The notes under the pieces were generated by a model. It made no database searches. It saw only the letters and a program-made list of their open reading frames with translations, and was not told the origin of the DNA. From contig NZ_LFCT01000016.1 in NCBI RefSeq assembly GCF_008692605.1, positions 62,001 to 126,000 on the forward strand: a stretch of DNA of 64,000 nt, written 5' to 3'. The DNA comes from Sphingobium estronivorans. GTDB lineage: Bacteria; Pseudomonadota; Alphaproteobacteria; Sphingomonadales; Sphingomonadaceae. Positions 35,172 to 44,499 of this stretch are shown here, in pieces. Position 1 is the first letter of the stretch. The number at the start of each line of letters is the position of its first letter. A program made the translations under genes and the position numbers.

Positions 35172-37022
35172 ATGCAACCAAGCTATGATGTGATTGTGGT
35201 CGGTGGTGGCCATGCCGGCTGCGAAGCGGCCTGTGCGGCGGCGCGCAAGGGCGCGTCGGTCGCACTGCTGACCTTTGAGAAGGCGACGGTCGGCGCCATG
35301 TCCTGCAACCCCGCCATTGGTGGACTGGGCAAGGGGCATCTGGTCCGGGAGGTCGACGCCATGGATGGGCTGATCGCCCGCGCTGCCGATGCTGCGGCGA
35401 TCCACTATCGGATGCTGAACAGCAGCAAGGGTGCGGCGGTTCAGGGGCCCCGCATCCAGGCGGACCGCAAGCGGTATCGCGCTGAAATCCACCGCTTGCT
35501 CGATGCGCAAAACGGATTGGAAATTGTCGAGGGCGAGGCAGTCGAACTCTTGCTGGAGGGCGGCTGCGTGAGCGGCTTGCGATTGGCCGATGGTTGTCGA
35601 CTTGAGGCCCAGGCGGTGGTTTTGGCGACTGGCACCTTCCTTGGCGGCAAATTGTTCCGCGGCGAGGAGCTGCTCACCGGCGGCCGTACCGGGGAACGGG
35701 CGGCCACCGTATTGGGGGTTCAACTCCGCGAACTTCATCTGCCCATGAGCCGGCTCAAGACGGGCACACCGCCGCGTATCGACGGGCGGACCATCGATTG
35801 GGCAGCGCTGGAAACGCAACCGTCGGACAGCGCCGACTGGACCATGTCCGCGCTGTCCTCCGGCCGCGTGCTGCCTCAACTGCATTGCGCGATCACCCGG
35901 ACCAATGACCGGACCCATGCCATCATCCGCGACGGGCTGGGGCGCTCGCCTTTGTTCAGCGGGGCAATTGAGGGGAGGGGGCCGCGCTATTGCCCGTCGA
36001 TCGAGGACAAGGTTCTCCGCTTCGGCGATCGGGACGGGCACCAGATTTTTCTGGAACCGGAAGGTCTGGACGATCATCTCGTCTATCCGAACGGGATCAG
36101 CACGTCGCTTCCAGCGGATATTCAGCTTGCGCTGGTGCGGTCTATGGCGGGACTGGAACGGGCGGACATCGTCGTCCCCGGCTATGCGGTCGAATATGAC
36201 CATATCGATCCGCGCGCGCTGGACGCCACATTGCAGATCCGCGAGGTGGCTGGTCTCTTCTGTGCCGGGCAGATCAACGGCACGACCGGCTATGAGGAAG
36301 CTGCTGCGCAGGGTCTGGTTGCGGGGGCCAATGCGGCAGCCCATGCGGCTGGCGATGTGCCGCTGATTCTCGATCGCGCGAGCAGCTACATCGGGGTGAT
36401 GATCGATGACCTGGTATTGCAGGGTGTTACAGAGCCCTATCGAATGCTGACCGCGCGTGCCGAATATCGACTCCGCCTGCGCGCTGATAATGCAGGCACG
36501 CGGCTGGGGAGCGTTGCGCGCGATCATGGTCTGTTAGGGCCGGAGCGCGCCGCTTATTATAAGGGGCGGAATAGCGAACGGCAGCGGGTTGAAGAGGAAC
36601 TGGCACGTCCCATGTCGGCCACGGAGATGGCACGGGCAGGGGCTGTGGTTCGGCAGGATGGCGCTCGCCGCGCGCTGTTCGACTGGGCGCGTTTTCCCGA
36701 AGTAAGCCGGGAATTGTTGGTTGCATTGGCGCCCTCGCTTGCCGAGGTGCAACGCAATCTGCGCGAGGAAATATTGGAAGATGCCCATTATGCGCCCTAT
36801 CTCGAAAGGCAGGAGGCGGAGATCGCCGAGCTGCGTCGGAACGAGAGGGTAGCGATTCCGGCCGATTTCGATTTCGCGATGATCGGCGGCCTCTCGACCG
36901 AAATGGTCGAGCGGCTCGATAAAGCGCGGCCCGACACGCTGGCGGCGGCGAGCCGCATTCGGGGGATTACGCCGGCGGCACTGGCGGCGGTACTGGTTCA
37001 TCTGCGGCGGCGCGCAGCGTGA
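35172..37022 (+). CDS. mnmG: tRNA uridine-5-carboxymethylaminomethyl(34) synthesis enzyme MnmG
   Basis: 616 residues. It is the FAD-dependent partner of MnmE. The N-terminal dinucleotide fold [19 protein letters not shown] (about 7-25) binds FAD. Family signatures follow: [24 protein letters not shown] near 40-63 and [11 protein letters not shown] near 275-285. [12 protein letters not shown] near 370-381 and the C-terminal helical MnmE/tRNA-binding domain are also present. Length fits. Its stop and the rsmG GTG start overlap (GTGA), continuing the mnmE-mnmG-rsmG-parA-parB operon. Confidence 0.98.
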   Translation: MQPSYDVIVVGGGHAGCEAACAAARKGASVALLTFEKATVGAMSCNPAIGGLGKGHLVREVDAMDGLIARAADAAAIHYRMLNSSKGAAVQGPRIQADRKRYRAEIHRLLDAQNGLEIVEGEAVELLLEGGCVSGLRLADGCRLEAQAVVLATGTFLGGKLFRGEELLTGGRTGERAATVLGVQLRELHLPMSRLKTGTPPRIDGRTIDWAALETQPSDSADWTMSALSSGRVLPQLHCAITRTNDRTHAIIRDGLGRSPLFSGAIEGRGPRYCPSIEDKVLRFGDRDGHQIFLEPEGLDDHLVYPNGISTSLPADIQLALVRSMAGLERADIVVPGYAVEYDHIDPRALDATLQIREVAGLFCAGQINGTTGYEEAAAQGLVAGANAAAHAAGDVPLILDRASSYIGVMIDDLVLQGVTEPYRMLTARAEYRLRLRADNAGTRLGSVARDHGLLGPERAAYYKGRNSERQRVEEELARPMSATEMARAGAVVRQDGARRALFDWARFPEVSRELLVALAPSLAEVQRNLREEILEDAHYAPYLERQEAEIAELRRNERVAIPADFDFAMIGGLSTEMVERLDKARPDTLAAASRIRGITPAALAAVLVHLRRRAA

Positions 37023-37657
37023 CGGAGGAGGAAGCGCGGGCCTGGCTCGATGGGCAGTTCGATGTTTCACGTGGAACATGGGACCGGCTGGAGGGCTATG
37101 TGGCCATCCTTCTGTCGGAAATGGAACGGCAAAATCTGATCGCGGAATCGACCCGTCCGCATATCTGGGCGAGGCACATCGTCGATTCCGCCCAGCTCAT
37201 TCCCCTCGCGAAGGCGGCGGGAGAGGGGGCATGGCTCGACCTGGGGTCCGGAGCGGGCTTGCCGGGAATCGTTGCGGCGATCCTGACTGATCGACCTGTG
37301 CAAATGGTCGAATCCCGCCGCAAGAGGATCGACTTTCTGGAGAGTGTCGTTGCCGAACTCGGCTTGCTCCATGCCAGTGTTTTTGGCGGCCGGGTCGAAA
37401 CGGTGCCGGTGGCGCAGGCCGCCGTTATCAGTGCGCGGGCTTATGCGCCGCTGCCGCGATTGCTTGAGTCCGCCATCCATTTATCCACCGAAAAGACGAT
37501 TTGGGTGCTGCCAAAGGGACGAAACGCACAGAATGAACTGGAGGTCGCGACTCGGACATGGCAAGGTGTGTTCCACGTGGAACGCAGCGTGACCGATGCG
37601 GATAGCGCCATCATCGTCGCGCAAGCCGTTCAATCCAGAAGGAAAGCCCGAGGATGA
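37019..37657 (+). CDS. rsmG: 16S rRNA (guanine(527)-N7)-methyltransferase RsmG
   Basis: 212 residues from GTG 37019. It methylates G527 of 16S rRNA using S-adenosylmethionine. The SAM-binding motif [17 protein letters not shown] is near residues 72-88, and the [14 protein letters not shown] region near 100-113. Two parS-like sites are embedded within its coding sequence, at both ends; in each the encoded residues (FDVSRGTWD near 14-22; FHVERSV near 185-191) still fit the protein. The stop overlaps the parA ATG by 4 bp. Confidence 0.96.
   Translation: MTEEEARAWLDGQFDVSRGTWDRLEGYVAILLSEMERQNLIAESTRPHIWARHIVDSAQLIPLAKAAGEGAWLDLGSGAGLPGIVAAILTDRPVQMVESRRKRIDFLESVVAELGLLHASVFGGRVETVPVAQAAVISARAYAPLPRLLESAIHLSTEKTIWVLPKGRNAQNELEVATRTWQGVFHVERSVTDADSAIIVAQAVQSRRKARG
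37063..37078. other. parS: parS-like site 2 (inside rsmG)
   Basis: TGTTTCACGTGGAACA differs from a perfect palindrome at one position and matches both common forms of the 16-bp parS (TGTTTCAC left arm, GTGGAACA right arm). It is 44 bp into rsmG. Confidence 0.85.
37569..37584. other. parS: parS-like site 3 (inside rsmG, near its end)
   Basis: TGTTCCACGTGGAACG matches site 1 except for the last base. It sits 70 bp before the parA start. Confidence 0.8.
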
Positions 37658-38436
37658 TCCAAATCGCCATTGCCAACCAGAAAGGCGGCGTCGGAAAGAC
37701 GACCACCGCGATCAATCTGGCCACAGGCTTGGCGGCCACGGGCTTGCGGGTGCTGCTGGTCGATCTCGATCCGCAGGGCAATGCCTCCACCGGACTGGGC
37801 GTGCAGCAGGCGGATCGGGTCCAGTCCAGCTACGATTTGCTGGTCGGCAATTGCGCGCTGGACGATGCGATCATCACCACCCGCGTTCCCAAGCTGGACA
37901 TCGTTCCCGCTACCCAGGACCTGTCCGGTGCGGAAATCGAACTCATCGAATATGAGGAGCGGACCCATCGCCTCGAGCGCGTTCTTGCGGAAGCCCAGCC
38001 GGGTCGCTGGGACATTTGCTTGATTGATTGTCCGCCATCGCTGGGTCTCCTGACCATCAATGCGCTGGTCGCGGCGCAATCGCTATTGGTGCCGTTGCAG
38101 TGTGAATTTTTCGCGCTGGAGGGGCTTTCCCAGCTTCTCCAGACCGTCGAGCGCATTCGTGGGCGGTTCAATCCCGGCCTTTCGATCATGGGCGTGGCGC
38201 TGACCATGTATGATCGCCGCAATCGCTTGACCGATCAGGTGGCCGACGATGTGCGCGCCTGTCTGGGCGATCTGGTATTTTCTACCGTCATTCCCCGCAA
38301 CGTGCGTCTGTCGGAAGCGCCCAGCCATGGCGTTCCGGCGCTCATCTATGATTTCCGCTGTTCGGGGTCGGAAGCCTATATGCGTCTCGCGCGCGAACTG
38401 ATCGCGCGTCTGCCCCGCCAGGAGGTTGCTGCTTGA
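37654..38436 (+). CDS. parA: chromosome partitioning ATPase ParA (Soj)
   Basis: 260 residues, the short chromosomal type. The deviant Walker A, KGGVGKTTT, is at 10-18, the Walker A' aspartate lies in LLVDLDPQGNAST near 35-47, and Walker B in ICLIDCPPSLG near 123-133. Lacking an N-terminal helix-turn-helix, it is unlikely to autoregulate as long plasmid ParA proteins do. ATP-bound ParA coats the nucleoid, and ParB-parS complexes move along it to segregate origins. It is coupled to rsmG (ATGA) and parB (TTGA). Confidence 0.97.
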   Translation: MIQIAIANQKGGVGKTTTAINLATGLAATGLRVLLVDLDPQGNASTGLGVQQADRVQSSYDLLVGNCALDDAIITTRVPKLDIVPATQDLSGAEIELIEYEERTHRLERVLAEAQPGRWDICLIDCPPSLGLLTINALVAAQSLLVPLQCEFFALEGLSQLLQTVERIRGRFNPGLSIMGVALTMYDRRNRLTDQVADDVRACLGDLVFSTVIPRNVRLSEAPSHGVPALIYDFRCSGSEAYMRLARELIARLPRQEVAA

Positions 38437-39353
38437 GTGAAGAAAATCTGACGAAGTCTGCCAAGCGTCCGCAAGGGCTGGGCCGGGGCCTGTCGGCATT
38501 GCTGGGCGACGTCGCCCGCGAAGAGCCGGTCACGCCGACAGCGGTCGCCAATCCTTCGACCAAGGCGATCCAGAGCATCGAGGTTGCGCTGATTCAGCCG
38601 CATCCCGAACAGCCGCGCCGCCATTTCGATGATGGAGCGTTGCAGGAACTGGCCGAGAGTATCGCCAAGCGGGGCGTCATTCAGCCGATCATCGTCCGGC
38701 CCCATGGTGGCGGATTCCAGATCGTCGCAGGTGAACGCCGCTGGCGCGCGGCACAGCGTGCGCAATTGCACCGCATTCCCGCTATTGTGCGCGATTTCGA
38801 TGAAGCGGAAACGCTGGAAATCGCGCTGATCGAGAATATCCAGCGCGAAGATCTGAACCCGATCGAAGAGGCGGAAGCCTATCGCAAGCTGATCGCGGAA
38901 TTTCATCACAGTCAGGAGGCGCTGGGCCGTCTGGTCGGTAAATCGCGCAGCCATGTCGCGAATCTGATGCGCCTGCTCGATCTGCCCGCGCCCGTGCAGC
39001 AGCAGGTGATCGAACAGAAGCTGAGCATGGGCCATGCCCGCGCCTTGATCGGCGCGCCCGATTGCGAAGCCTTGGCCCGGACGGTGGAAACCAAGGGGCT
39101 GTCGGTCCGCGATACCGAGCAACTCGTCCGCCGCACCAAGATGGGCGACACGGCCTCAAGCCGGCAGCGTGCCCCCGCGCCCAAGGATAATGATCCCGAT
39201 ATCGTCGCTTTGGAGCAGCATCTGGCGGACATATTGGGTGTAAAGGTCGCCATCAGCTACGGTACGAACGGCGGCGGCATGGTGTCGCTGCATTATTCGA
39301 CGCTCGACCAACTCGATATGCTGTGCCAGCGGCTGTCGGGGGAGCGCATCTGA
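38433..39353 (+). CDS. parB: chromosome partitioning protein ParB (Spo0J)
   Basis: 306 residues starting at TTG 38433, overlapping the parA stop. The N-terminal basic tail has KRPQGLGRGLSALLGD (about 10-25), the ParA-interacting region. The CTP-binding domain has the GERRWRA box (near 104-110) and ENIQREDLNPIEEAEAY (near 134-150). A helix-turn-helix follows (LGRLVGKSRSHVANLMRLLDLP), and a C-terminal dimerisation domain contains ILGVKVAISYGTNGGGMVSLHY. It should bind the parS palindromes 1-3.5 kb upstream and spread. It also anchors MipZ, encoded at 0.7-1.5 kb. Confidence 0.97.
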   Translation: MSEENLTKSAKRPQGLGRGLSALLGDVAREEPVTPTAVANPSTKAIQSIEVALIQPHPEQPRRHFDDGALQELAESIAKRGVIQPIIVRPHGGGFQIVAGERRWRAAQRAQLHRIPAIVRDFDEAETLEIALIENIQREDLNPIEEAEAYRKLIAEFHHSQEALGRLVGKSRSHVANLMRLLDLPAPVQQQVIEQKLSMGHARALIGAPDCEALARTVETKGLSVRDTEQLVRRTKMGDTASSRQRAPAPKDNDPDIVALEQHLADILGVKVAISYGTNGGGMVSLHYSTLDQLDMLCQRLSGERI

Positions 39354-39358
39354 ACCGC

Positions 39359-39394
39359 GGCGGCGCGCATTTTCCCGCGCCGCCACTGGCCTTT
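39359..39394 (+). terminator. hairpin after parB
   Basis: GGCGGCGCG (39359-39367) and CGCGCCGCC (39376-39384) are perfectly complementary, followed by ACTGGCCTTTCTCCC, which is pyrimidine-rich but without a T-run. It probably ends the mnmE-parB transcript, possibly with Rho. Confidence 0.6.
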
Positions 39395-39421
39395 CTCCCG
39401 CCAAAACCTTAGGCTGCGGGC

Positions 39422-42019
39422 ATGGCCGACATCCCATCCTCCCCCGCCGCCCCGACCGTCATTCGCCGCCAGGATTATCGCGCGCCCGATTGGCTGGTGC
39501 CCGAGGTCGCGCTGGATTTCGATCTGGACGCCGCGGCGACGCGGGTTCGCGCTACCCTCTACGTTACCCGGAATGGCGCGCATGACCGGCCGCTCAAGCT
39601 GGACGGCGACGGACTCCTGCCGCTTGAAGTCAAAGTGGATGGCACCATGCTTGCGCCCGAGCAGTGGACGATGGAGGCGGGCATCCTCATCATCCCGCTT
39701 TCCGCTGCTGCTCATAGCATTGAAACGCTGGTGGAGATCGCACCGCAGAGCAACAGCAAGCTGATGGGGCTTTATGCCAGTAATGGCTTGCTTTGCACTC
39801 AATGCGAGGCGGAAGGTTTTCGCCGCATCACCTTTTTCCCGGACCGGCCCGATGTGCTGTCGCGTTATTCGGTGCGCATGACGGCGGACAAGGCGCTTTA
39901 TCCTGTGCTTCTCGCCAATGGGGATCCGGTCGAACAGGGCGATCTGCCCCATGGTCGGCATTGGGCGCAATGGAACGATCCTTTCCCCAAGCCCTGCTAT
40001 TTGTTCGCGCTGGTGGCAGGGGATTTGGCCTGCAATGCCGATCGATTCATGACGCTCAGTGCGCGTGAAGTACAACTCGGTATCTGGGTCAAGGAAGCGG
40101 ATCTGCCCCGCACCGCTCATGCCATGCAAGCCCTCAAGAACAGCATGGCCTGGGACGAGCGGGTTTACGGCCGCGAATATGACCTGGATGTGTTCAACAT
40201 AGTCGCCGTCGCCGATTTCAACTTTGGCGCGATGGAGAATAAGGGCCTCAACATCTTCAATTCGCGCTATATTCTTGCCGATCCCGAGACCGCGACCGAC
40301 ATCGATTATGACGGAGTCGAGGGCGTGGTGGCGCATGAATATTTCCATAACTGGTCCGGCAATCGCGTCACCTGCCGTGACTGGTTCCAACTGAGCCTCA
40401 AGGAAGGCTTCACCGTTTTCCGCGACCAGAATTTCTCCGCCGACATGGGCAGCCATGCGGTCAAGCGGATCGAAGATGTCCGCATCCTGCGCGCGGCCCA
40501 GTTTCAGGAGGATAGCGGTCCGCTCGCGCATCCGATCCGGCCTGAATCCTATATGGAAATCAGCAACTTCTACACGGCCACCATCTACAATAAGGGCGCT
40601 GAGGTCATCCGCATGATGGCGCTGATGCTGGGGCCTGAACGTTTCCGCGCCGGGACGGACCTCTATTTTGACCGCCATGATGGCGAAGCCGCCACATGCG
40701 AGGATTTCGTCCGCGCCATGGAGGAGGGCGGGGAGATCGACCTTGGCCAGTTCCGTCGCTGGTATGAGCAGGCGGGTACGCCACAGGTCCGGGCGTTGCT
40801 GACCCACGATCCGGTGAGCCGGACGGCGACGCTCCATCTGGAACAGGCCGTTCCGCCGACGCCGGGCCAGCCAGAAAAGCGGCCCATGGCAATTCCGCTG
40901 CGGACAGCCTTGTTCGACCGCGCGTCGGGCAAGAGCCGGGGCGATGAACTGCTAATGCTGACCGAGGCGACGCAGAGCTTCACCTTCGACAATTGGCCGG
41001 ACGCGCCGCTATTGTCGATCAATCGCGGCTTTTCGGCGCCCGTCATTGTCGAAACCAACCGCAGCCAGGACGATCTGGCCTTTCTCTCGGCGCATGATGA
41101 AGATCCCTTCGCTCGTTATGAGGCGATGCAGCAGCTGATGGTGAATGTGCTGGTCGGCCGTATCGGCGGACAGCCTGTCGATGAGGATGCGGTGATTGCC
41201 GCGATCCGCGACACGATCACCGATCCCCTGCTCGATCCCGCTTTCGTTGCGGAGGCGATCCGTTTGCCCAGCGAAGCCTATCTGGGCGATCAGATGGCGG
41301 TGGTCGATCCCGATGCGATCCACGCCGCGCGCGATACCCTGCAACGGCGGATCGGCGCGGAATTGGAACCGCTCTGGCGCGATATTCATGCCAAAACCAA
41401 AGCCAATGCATTTGCGCTGTCCTCCGCCGCCAAGGGGGCGCGCAAGCTGCGCAACACCGCGCTGCACTATCTGGCGGCGTCGGGGGCTCAGGATGGCCCG
41501 GCGGTGGCCTTTGGCCAATTCAGCGACGCCGACAATATGACCGAGCGACAGGCCGCGCTTGCGACGCTGGCCAATGGCACCAGCGCCGAGCGAGAGGCGG
41601 GGCTCGACATCTTCTACAACCGCTATCGCGACGATGCGCTGACGCTGGACAAATGGTTCCAGACCCAGGCTTTCGCCTTCCATCCCGATACGGTCGACCT
41701 GATCGAAGAATTGAGCCAGCACAAAGACTTCACCCTCGCCAATCCCAATCGGGTTCGGTCGCTTTATGGCGCCTTTGCGGGCAACCAGTGGGCATTCCAC
41801 CACAAGTCGGGCAAGGGTTATCGGCTGGTTGCTGATTGCATCATCGCGCTCGACAAGCTCAATCCGCAGACGGCTGCCCGGTTGGTGCCGCCGCTGGGCC
41901 GCTGGAAGCGCTTCGATGAAGGGCGCGCGGCGCTGATGCGGGCGGAATTGCAACGTATACTGGCGGAAGCGGGGCTGTCGAAGGACGTCACCGAACAGGT
42001 GAGCAAGAGTCTGGAATAG
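39422..42019 (+). CDS. pepN: aminopeptidase N (M1 family)
   Basis: 865 residues, standard for PepN. The exopeptidase signature GAMEN (in DFNFGAMENKGLNIF near 271) and the zinc motif HEYFH at 305-309 with the downstream glutamate (LKEGFTVF) are intact. The N-terminal ASNGLLCTQCEAEGFRRITFFPDRPDV and the C-terminal helical domain (NRVRSLYGAFAGNQWAFHHKSGKGY) are family features. It removes N-terminal residues from peptides in the cytoplasm. It is 68 bp after parB but is separated by a hairpin and ends at a perfect palindromic terminator. Confidence 0.97.
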   Translation: MADIPSSPAAPTVIRRQDYRAPDWLVPEVALDFDLDAAATRVRATLYVTRNGAHDRPLKLDGDGLLPLEVKVDGTMLAPEQWTMEAGILIIPLSAAAHSIETLVEIAPQSNSKLMGLYASNGLLCTQCEAEGFRRITFFPDRPDVLSRYSVRMTADKALYPVLLANGDPVEQGDLPHGRHWAQWNDPFPKPCYLFALVAGDLACNADRFMTLSAREVQLGIWVKEADLPRTAHAMQALKNSMAWDERVYGREYDLDVFNIVAVADFNFGAMENKGLNIFNSRYILADPETATDIDYDGVEGVVAHEYFHNWSGNRVTCRDWFQLSLKEGFTVFRDQNFSADMGSHAVKRIEDVRILRAAQFQEDSGPLAHPIRPESYMEISNFYTATIYNKGAEVIRMMALMLGPERFRAGTDLYFDRHDGEAATCEDFVRAMEEGGEIDLGQFRRWYEQAGTPQVRALLTHDPVSRTATLHLEQAVPPTPGQPEKRPMAIPLRTALFDRASGKSRGDELLMLTEATQSFTFDNWPDAPLLSINRGFSAPVIVETNRSQDDLAFLSAHDEDPFARYEAMQQLMVNVLVGRIGGQPVDEDAVIAAIRDTITDPLLDPAFVAEAIRLPSEAYLGDQMAVVDPDAIHAARDTLQRRIGAELEPLWRDIHAKTKANAFALSSAAKGARKLRNTALHYLAASGAQDGPAVAFGQFSDADNMTERQAALATLANGTSAEREAGLDIFYNRYRDDALTLDKWFQTQAFAFHPDTVDLIEELSQHKDFTLANPNRVRSLYGAFAGNQWAFHHKSGKGYRLVADCIIALDKLNPQTAARLVPPLGRWKRFDEGRAALMRAELQRILAEAGLSKDVTEQVSKSLE

Positions 42020-42024
42020 CGGCA

Positions 42025-42051
42025 TCATGCTCCTGCCAAGCAGGAGCATGA
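42025..42051. terminator. perfect palindromic terminator between pepN and linN-like gene
   Basis: TCATGCTCCTG and CAGGAGCATGA form a perfect 11-bp stem around the loop CCAAG between convergent genes. There is no T-run, but the position and perfection suggest bidirectional termination. Confidence 0.7.
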
Positions 42052-42061
42052 CACCTGCGGC

Positions 42062-42673
42062 CTACCGTCCCGAAGCCGCCAGCCAGGCGGCGACATCCGC
42101 CGCCACCTTATTGGCCGCGGCGTTGATCGGCGCGCCCACGCTGTTCCCGTCGATCCTGCCGCCGACCGGCGCGCTGGCGGTGAAGCGCTGGCGGGCGATC
42201 GCCGTGCCGCCCGGTCCGGCGAGCGTAGCATCATAGGTCACGACCGCGCTGTTGCTGGCTTCATCGACGCCGAAATCGACCAGTTCGCCCATCAGCCGCT
42301 GTCCGGCATCGGCGGAATATTGGCCCGGGTCCAGCACGATGCGGTTGCTGGTGGCGGCGATGGTTTCGGCCAGCAGCTTCTGGAACAGGTGGCGCGGCGT
42401 ATCGGCCCACTGCACCTTGGTCACATAGGCGACCGAAGTGGGGGAGGTGATGACCGGCACCCGCACGGTATCGAGCATTCTCGGGGCGTCGGGATCAGCG
42501 ACGGTGATCGCCGTGCCGGCGGTGGCATTGCGCTGGGTGCCCGGCGCGACCTTTTGCGCGGCGTTGAGCGACAACAGCCGCTCCGGCGGCTTGCCTCCGA
42601 AAGACACGCAGCCCGCCAGCATCAGCGCGCCAAGGGCGGCGGGCATCAGGCCCAGTTTCCTGTGAAACATCAT
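42062..42673 (-). CDS. linN: ABC-type transport auxiliary lipoprotein (LinN-like)
   Basis: About 203 residues; in-frame starts occur at 42676 (GTG), 42673 (ATG) and 42670 (ATG), and the second has the best spacing to a GAGGG. A lipobox, LMLAGC, near residue 20 marks it as a lipoprotein. The body (PERLLSLNAAQKV...DTPRHLFQKLLAETI...) matches the auxiliary lipoprotein of MCE-type lipid importers. In Sphingobium japonicum, linKLMN is needed for use of gamma-hexachlorocyclohexane, through outer-membrane properties. The gene is the last of the leftward four-gene cluster. Confidence 0.85.
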   Translation of the reverse strand: MMFHRKLGLMPAALGALMLAGCVSFGGKPPERLLSLNAAQKVAPGTQRNATAGTAITVADPDAPRMLDTVRVPVITSPTSVAYVTKVQWADTPRHLFQKLLAETIAATSNRIVLDPGQYSADAGQRLMGELVDFGVDEASNSAVVTYDATLAGPGGTAIARQRFTASAPVGGRIDGNSVGAPINAAANKVAADVAAWLAASGR

Positions 42674-42684
42674 CACTGTCCCTC

Positions 42685-43647
42685 TTATCGCTTATAGTCG
42701 GGCAATTGGGGCGACCCGACGATCGAACCCGCGCCCTGCTGATCGAGTTTTTCCGCTACGCCACGGAAGGAACGCGACATTTCCCTCAGGTCGCGGACGA
42801 GCTGATTGACCTCCGGCATGGTCTGGTTGCTGAAGGCGTGGACGCCCGGCTGCGCCTCCGCAATCGTCTTGTCGAGCGTGTCGATGCTGTGTGTTGCGGA
42901 CTGTACGCTTTTGCGCAGATCGGCCAGCAGCGGCTTGCCCTCATCGGTCAGCATCGAATCGGTTGTTGCGGCGAGCTTGCCGATCTGTTCGGCGGCGATA
43001 CCGGTGCGCTGCACGGCGACGCGCGCTTCGGCCAGGGTCGCCGCGATTTCCGGGCTGCGGTCGGCCAGGGACCCCGACACCCGCTCGAGATTCGCCAGGA
43101 TGCCGGCAATGGATTGCTGATTCTTGTCGTTGAGCAATTCCGTCAGTCGCTCGGTCAGCGTCGACAGCCGTTCCAGCAATTGCGGCGCGTTGTTGAGCAG
43201 TTCGCCCAGAGCGCCGGGCTTGGTCGGGATCACCGGCACGCCATCGGGGCAGGCGGCCAGAGTGTTCTCCGCGGGGCAGACAATGGGCGGCGCGCCCTTG
43301 ACCGCACCGTCCAGCACGATTTCCGACACGCCGGTAAAGCCAACGCCCGAAATGGTCGCTGTGGTGCCTTGCAGGACGGGCGTGCCTTCCTTCACGGAAA
43401 TGCGCACCTTCACGAAACTCGGATCGCGCTTCCACAATTCGATCTTCTCGACCTGACCGGAAGGAACGCCCGAATAATTGACGCTCGATCCCTTGGCGAG
43501 GCCGTTGACCGACTGTTTGAAGAAGATGTCATATTCCATATTGTCGCCCTGGGAGAGGCGCGAGAACCAGAAAGCCGCGATCATGATCGCCGCCAGCAAC
43601 AGCAGCGTGACCGTGCCCACCAGCACATGGTTGGAGCGGGTTTCCAT
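42685..43647 (-). CDS. linM: MCE-domain periplasmic lipid-binding protein (LinM/MlaD type)
   Basis: 320 residues. One N-terminal membrane helix (about 9-27, VLVGTVTLLLLAAIMIAAFWF) is followed by an MCE domain (about 37-120; YDIFFKQSVNGLAKGSSVNYSGVPSGQVE). A long coiled-coil-like helical region (about 150-300) is typical of MlaD/Mce relatives and may bridge the periplasm. It hands phospholipids to the inner-membrane permease and ATPase. It is encoded between the LinL-type ATPase (3 bp away) and the LinN-type lipoprotein (11 bp). Confidence 0.92.
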   Translation of the reverse strand: METRSNHVLVGTVTLLLLAAIMIAAFWFSRLSQGDNMEYDIFFKQSVNGLAKGSSVNYSGVPSGQVEKIELWKRDPSFVKVRISVKEGTPVLQGTTATISGVGFTGVSEIVLDGAVKGAPPIVCPAENTLAACPDGVPVIPTKPGALGELLNNAPQLLERLSTLTERLTELLNDKNQQSIAGILANLERVSGSLADRSPEIAATLAEARVAVQRTGIAAEQIGKLAATTDSMLTDEGKPLLADLRKSVQSATHSIDTLDKTIAEAQPGVHAFSNQTMPEVNQLVRDLREMSRSFRGVAEKLDQQGAGSIVGSPQLPDYKR

Positions 43648-43650
43648 AGT

Positions 43651-44499
43651 CTATCGCCTCTTGTCCTGTTCGCGGGCCATCGCCGCCGTCGCGGCGCGCC
43701 CGCGCGGGCCGTTGAAATATTCCTGGATCCAGGGGTGGTCGGTCGCCAGCAGCTCATCGATGGTGCCGACCGCCGTCACCTTCTTGTCGGCCAGCACCGC
43801 CACCCGGTCGCAGATCGAATAAAGCGTGTCGAGATCGTGGGTGATCAGGAACACCGTCAACCCCAAAGTCTGCTGCAATTTGCGCGTCTGGTCGTCGAAC
43901 GCCGCCGCGCCGATGGGGTCGAGACCGGCCGTCGGTTCATCCAGGAACAGCAGGTCGGGGTCGAGCGCCAGCGCCCGCGCCAGCCCCGCGCGCTTTTTCA
44001 TGCCGCCCGACAGTTCGGCGGGATATTTGGGGCCGGCTTCGGCAGGCAGGCCGGTCATGCGGATTTTGTAGGCGGCGATCTCGTCGCGCAGTACCGGCCC
44101 GATATTGGGATAATATTCGCGGATCGGCACCTCGACATTCTCGGCCACCGTCAGGGTCGAGAACAGCGCGCCGCCCTGAAACAAGACGCCCCAGCGCTTG
44201 CGGATCGCCAGCGCTTCGTCGTCCAGCCGCCCGATCATCGATTCGCCGAAGACGTGGATTTCGCCCTCATCGGGGGTTTGGAGGCCGATGATCGAGCGCA
44301 TCAACACCGACTTGCCGGTGCCCGATCCGCCGACCACGCCCAATATCTCGCCCTTGCGCACGTCGAGGTTGAGCCCCTCATGCACGACCTGATCGCCGAA
44401 GCTGTTCCGAAGGTTCCGAACCGAAATGGCGATGTCGCCATTCTCGACCGCTTTTTCGACCCGGCTTTCCTCGGCTGCGATCTGTTCCTCGGGCGCCAT
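43651..44499 (-). CDS. linL: MCE-system ABC transporter ATPase (LinL/MlaF type)
   Basis: 282 residues from the ATG at 44499; a longer in-frame reading to 45300 is antisense to the permease gene and rejected. Walker A GGSGTGKSVLM is near 55-65, the signature LSGGMKKR near 159-166 (GGMKKR is typical of MCE-type ATPases), and Walker B LLFLDEPTAGLDP near 179-191. Function is ATP-driven lipid trafficking with LinK and LinM. ATG and the permease stop share bases (ATGA), so the permease and ATPase are translationally coupled. Confidence 0.95.
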   Translation of the reverse strand: MAPEEQIAAEESRVEKAVENGDIAISVRNLRNSFGDQVVHEGLNLDVRKGEILGVVGGSGTGKSVLMRSIIGLQTPDEGEIHVFGESMIGRLDDEALAIRKRWGVLFQGGALFSTLTVAENVEVPIREYYPNIGPVLRDEIAAYKIRMTGLPAEAGPKYPAELSGGMKKRAGLARALALDPDLLFLDEPTAGLDPIGAAAFDDQTRKLQQTLGLTVFLITHDLDTLYSICDRVAVLADKKVTAVGTIDELLATDHPWIQEYFNGPRGRAATAAMAREQDKRR

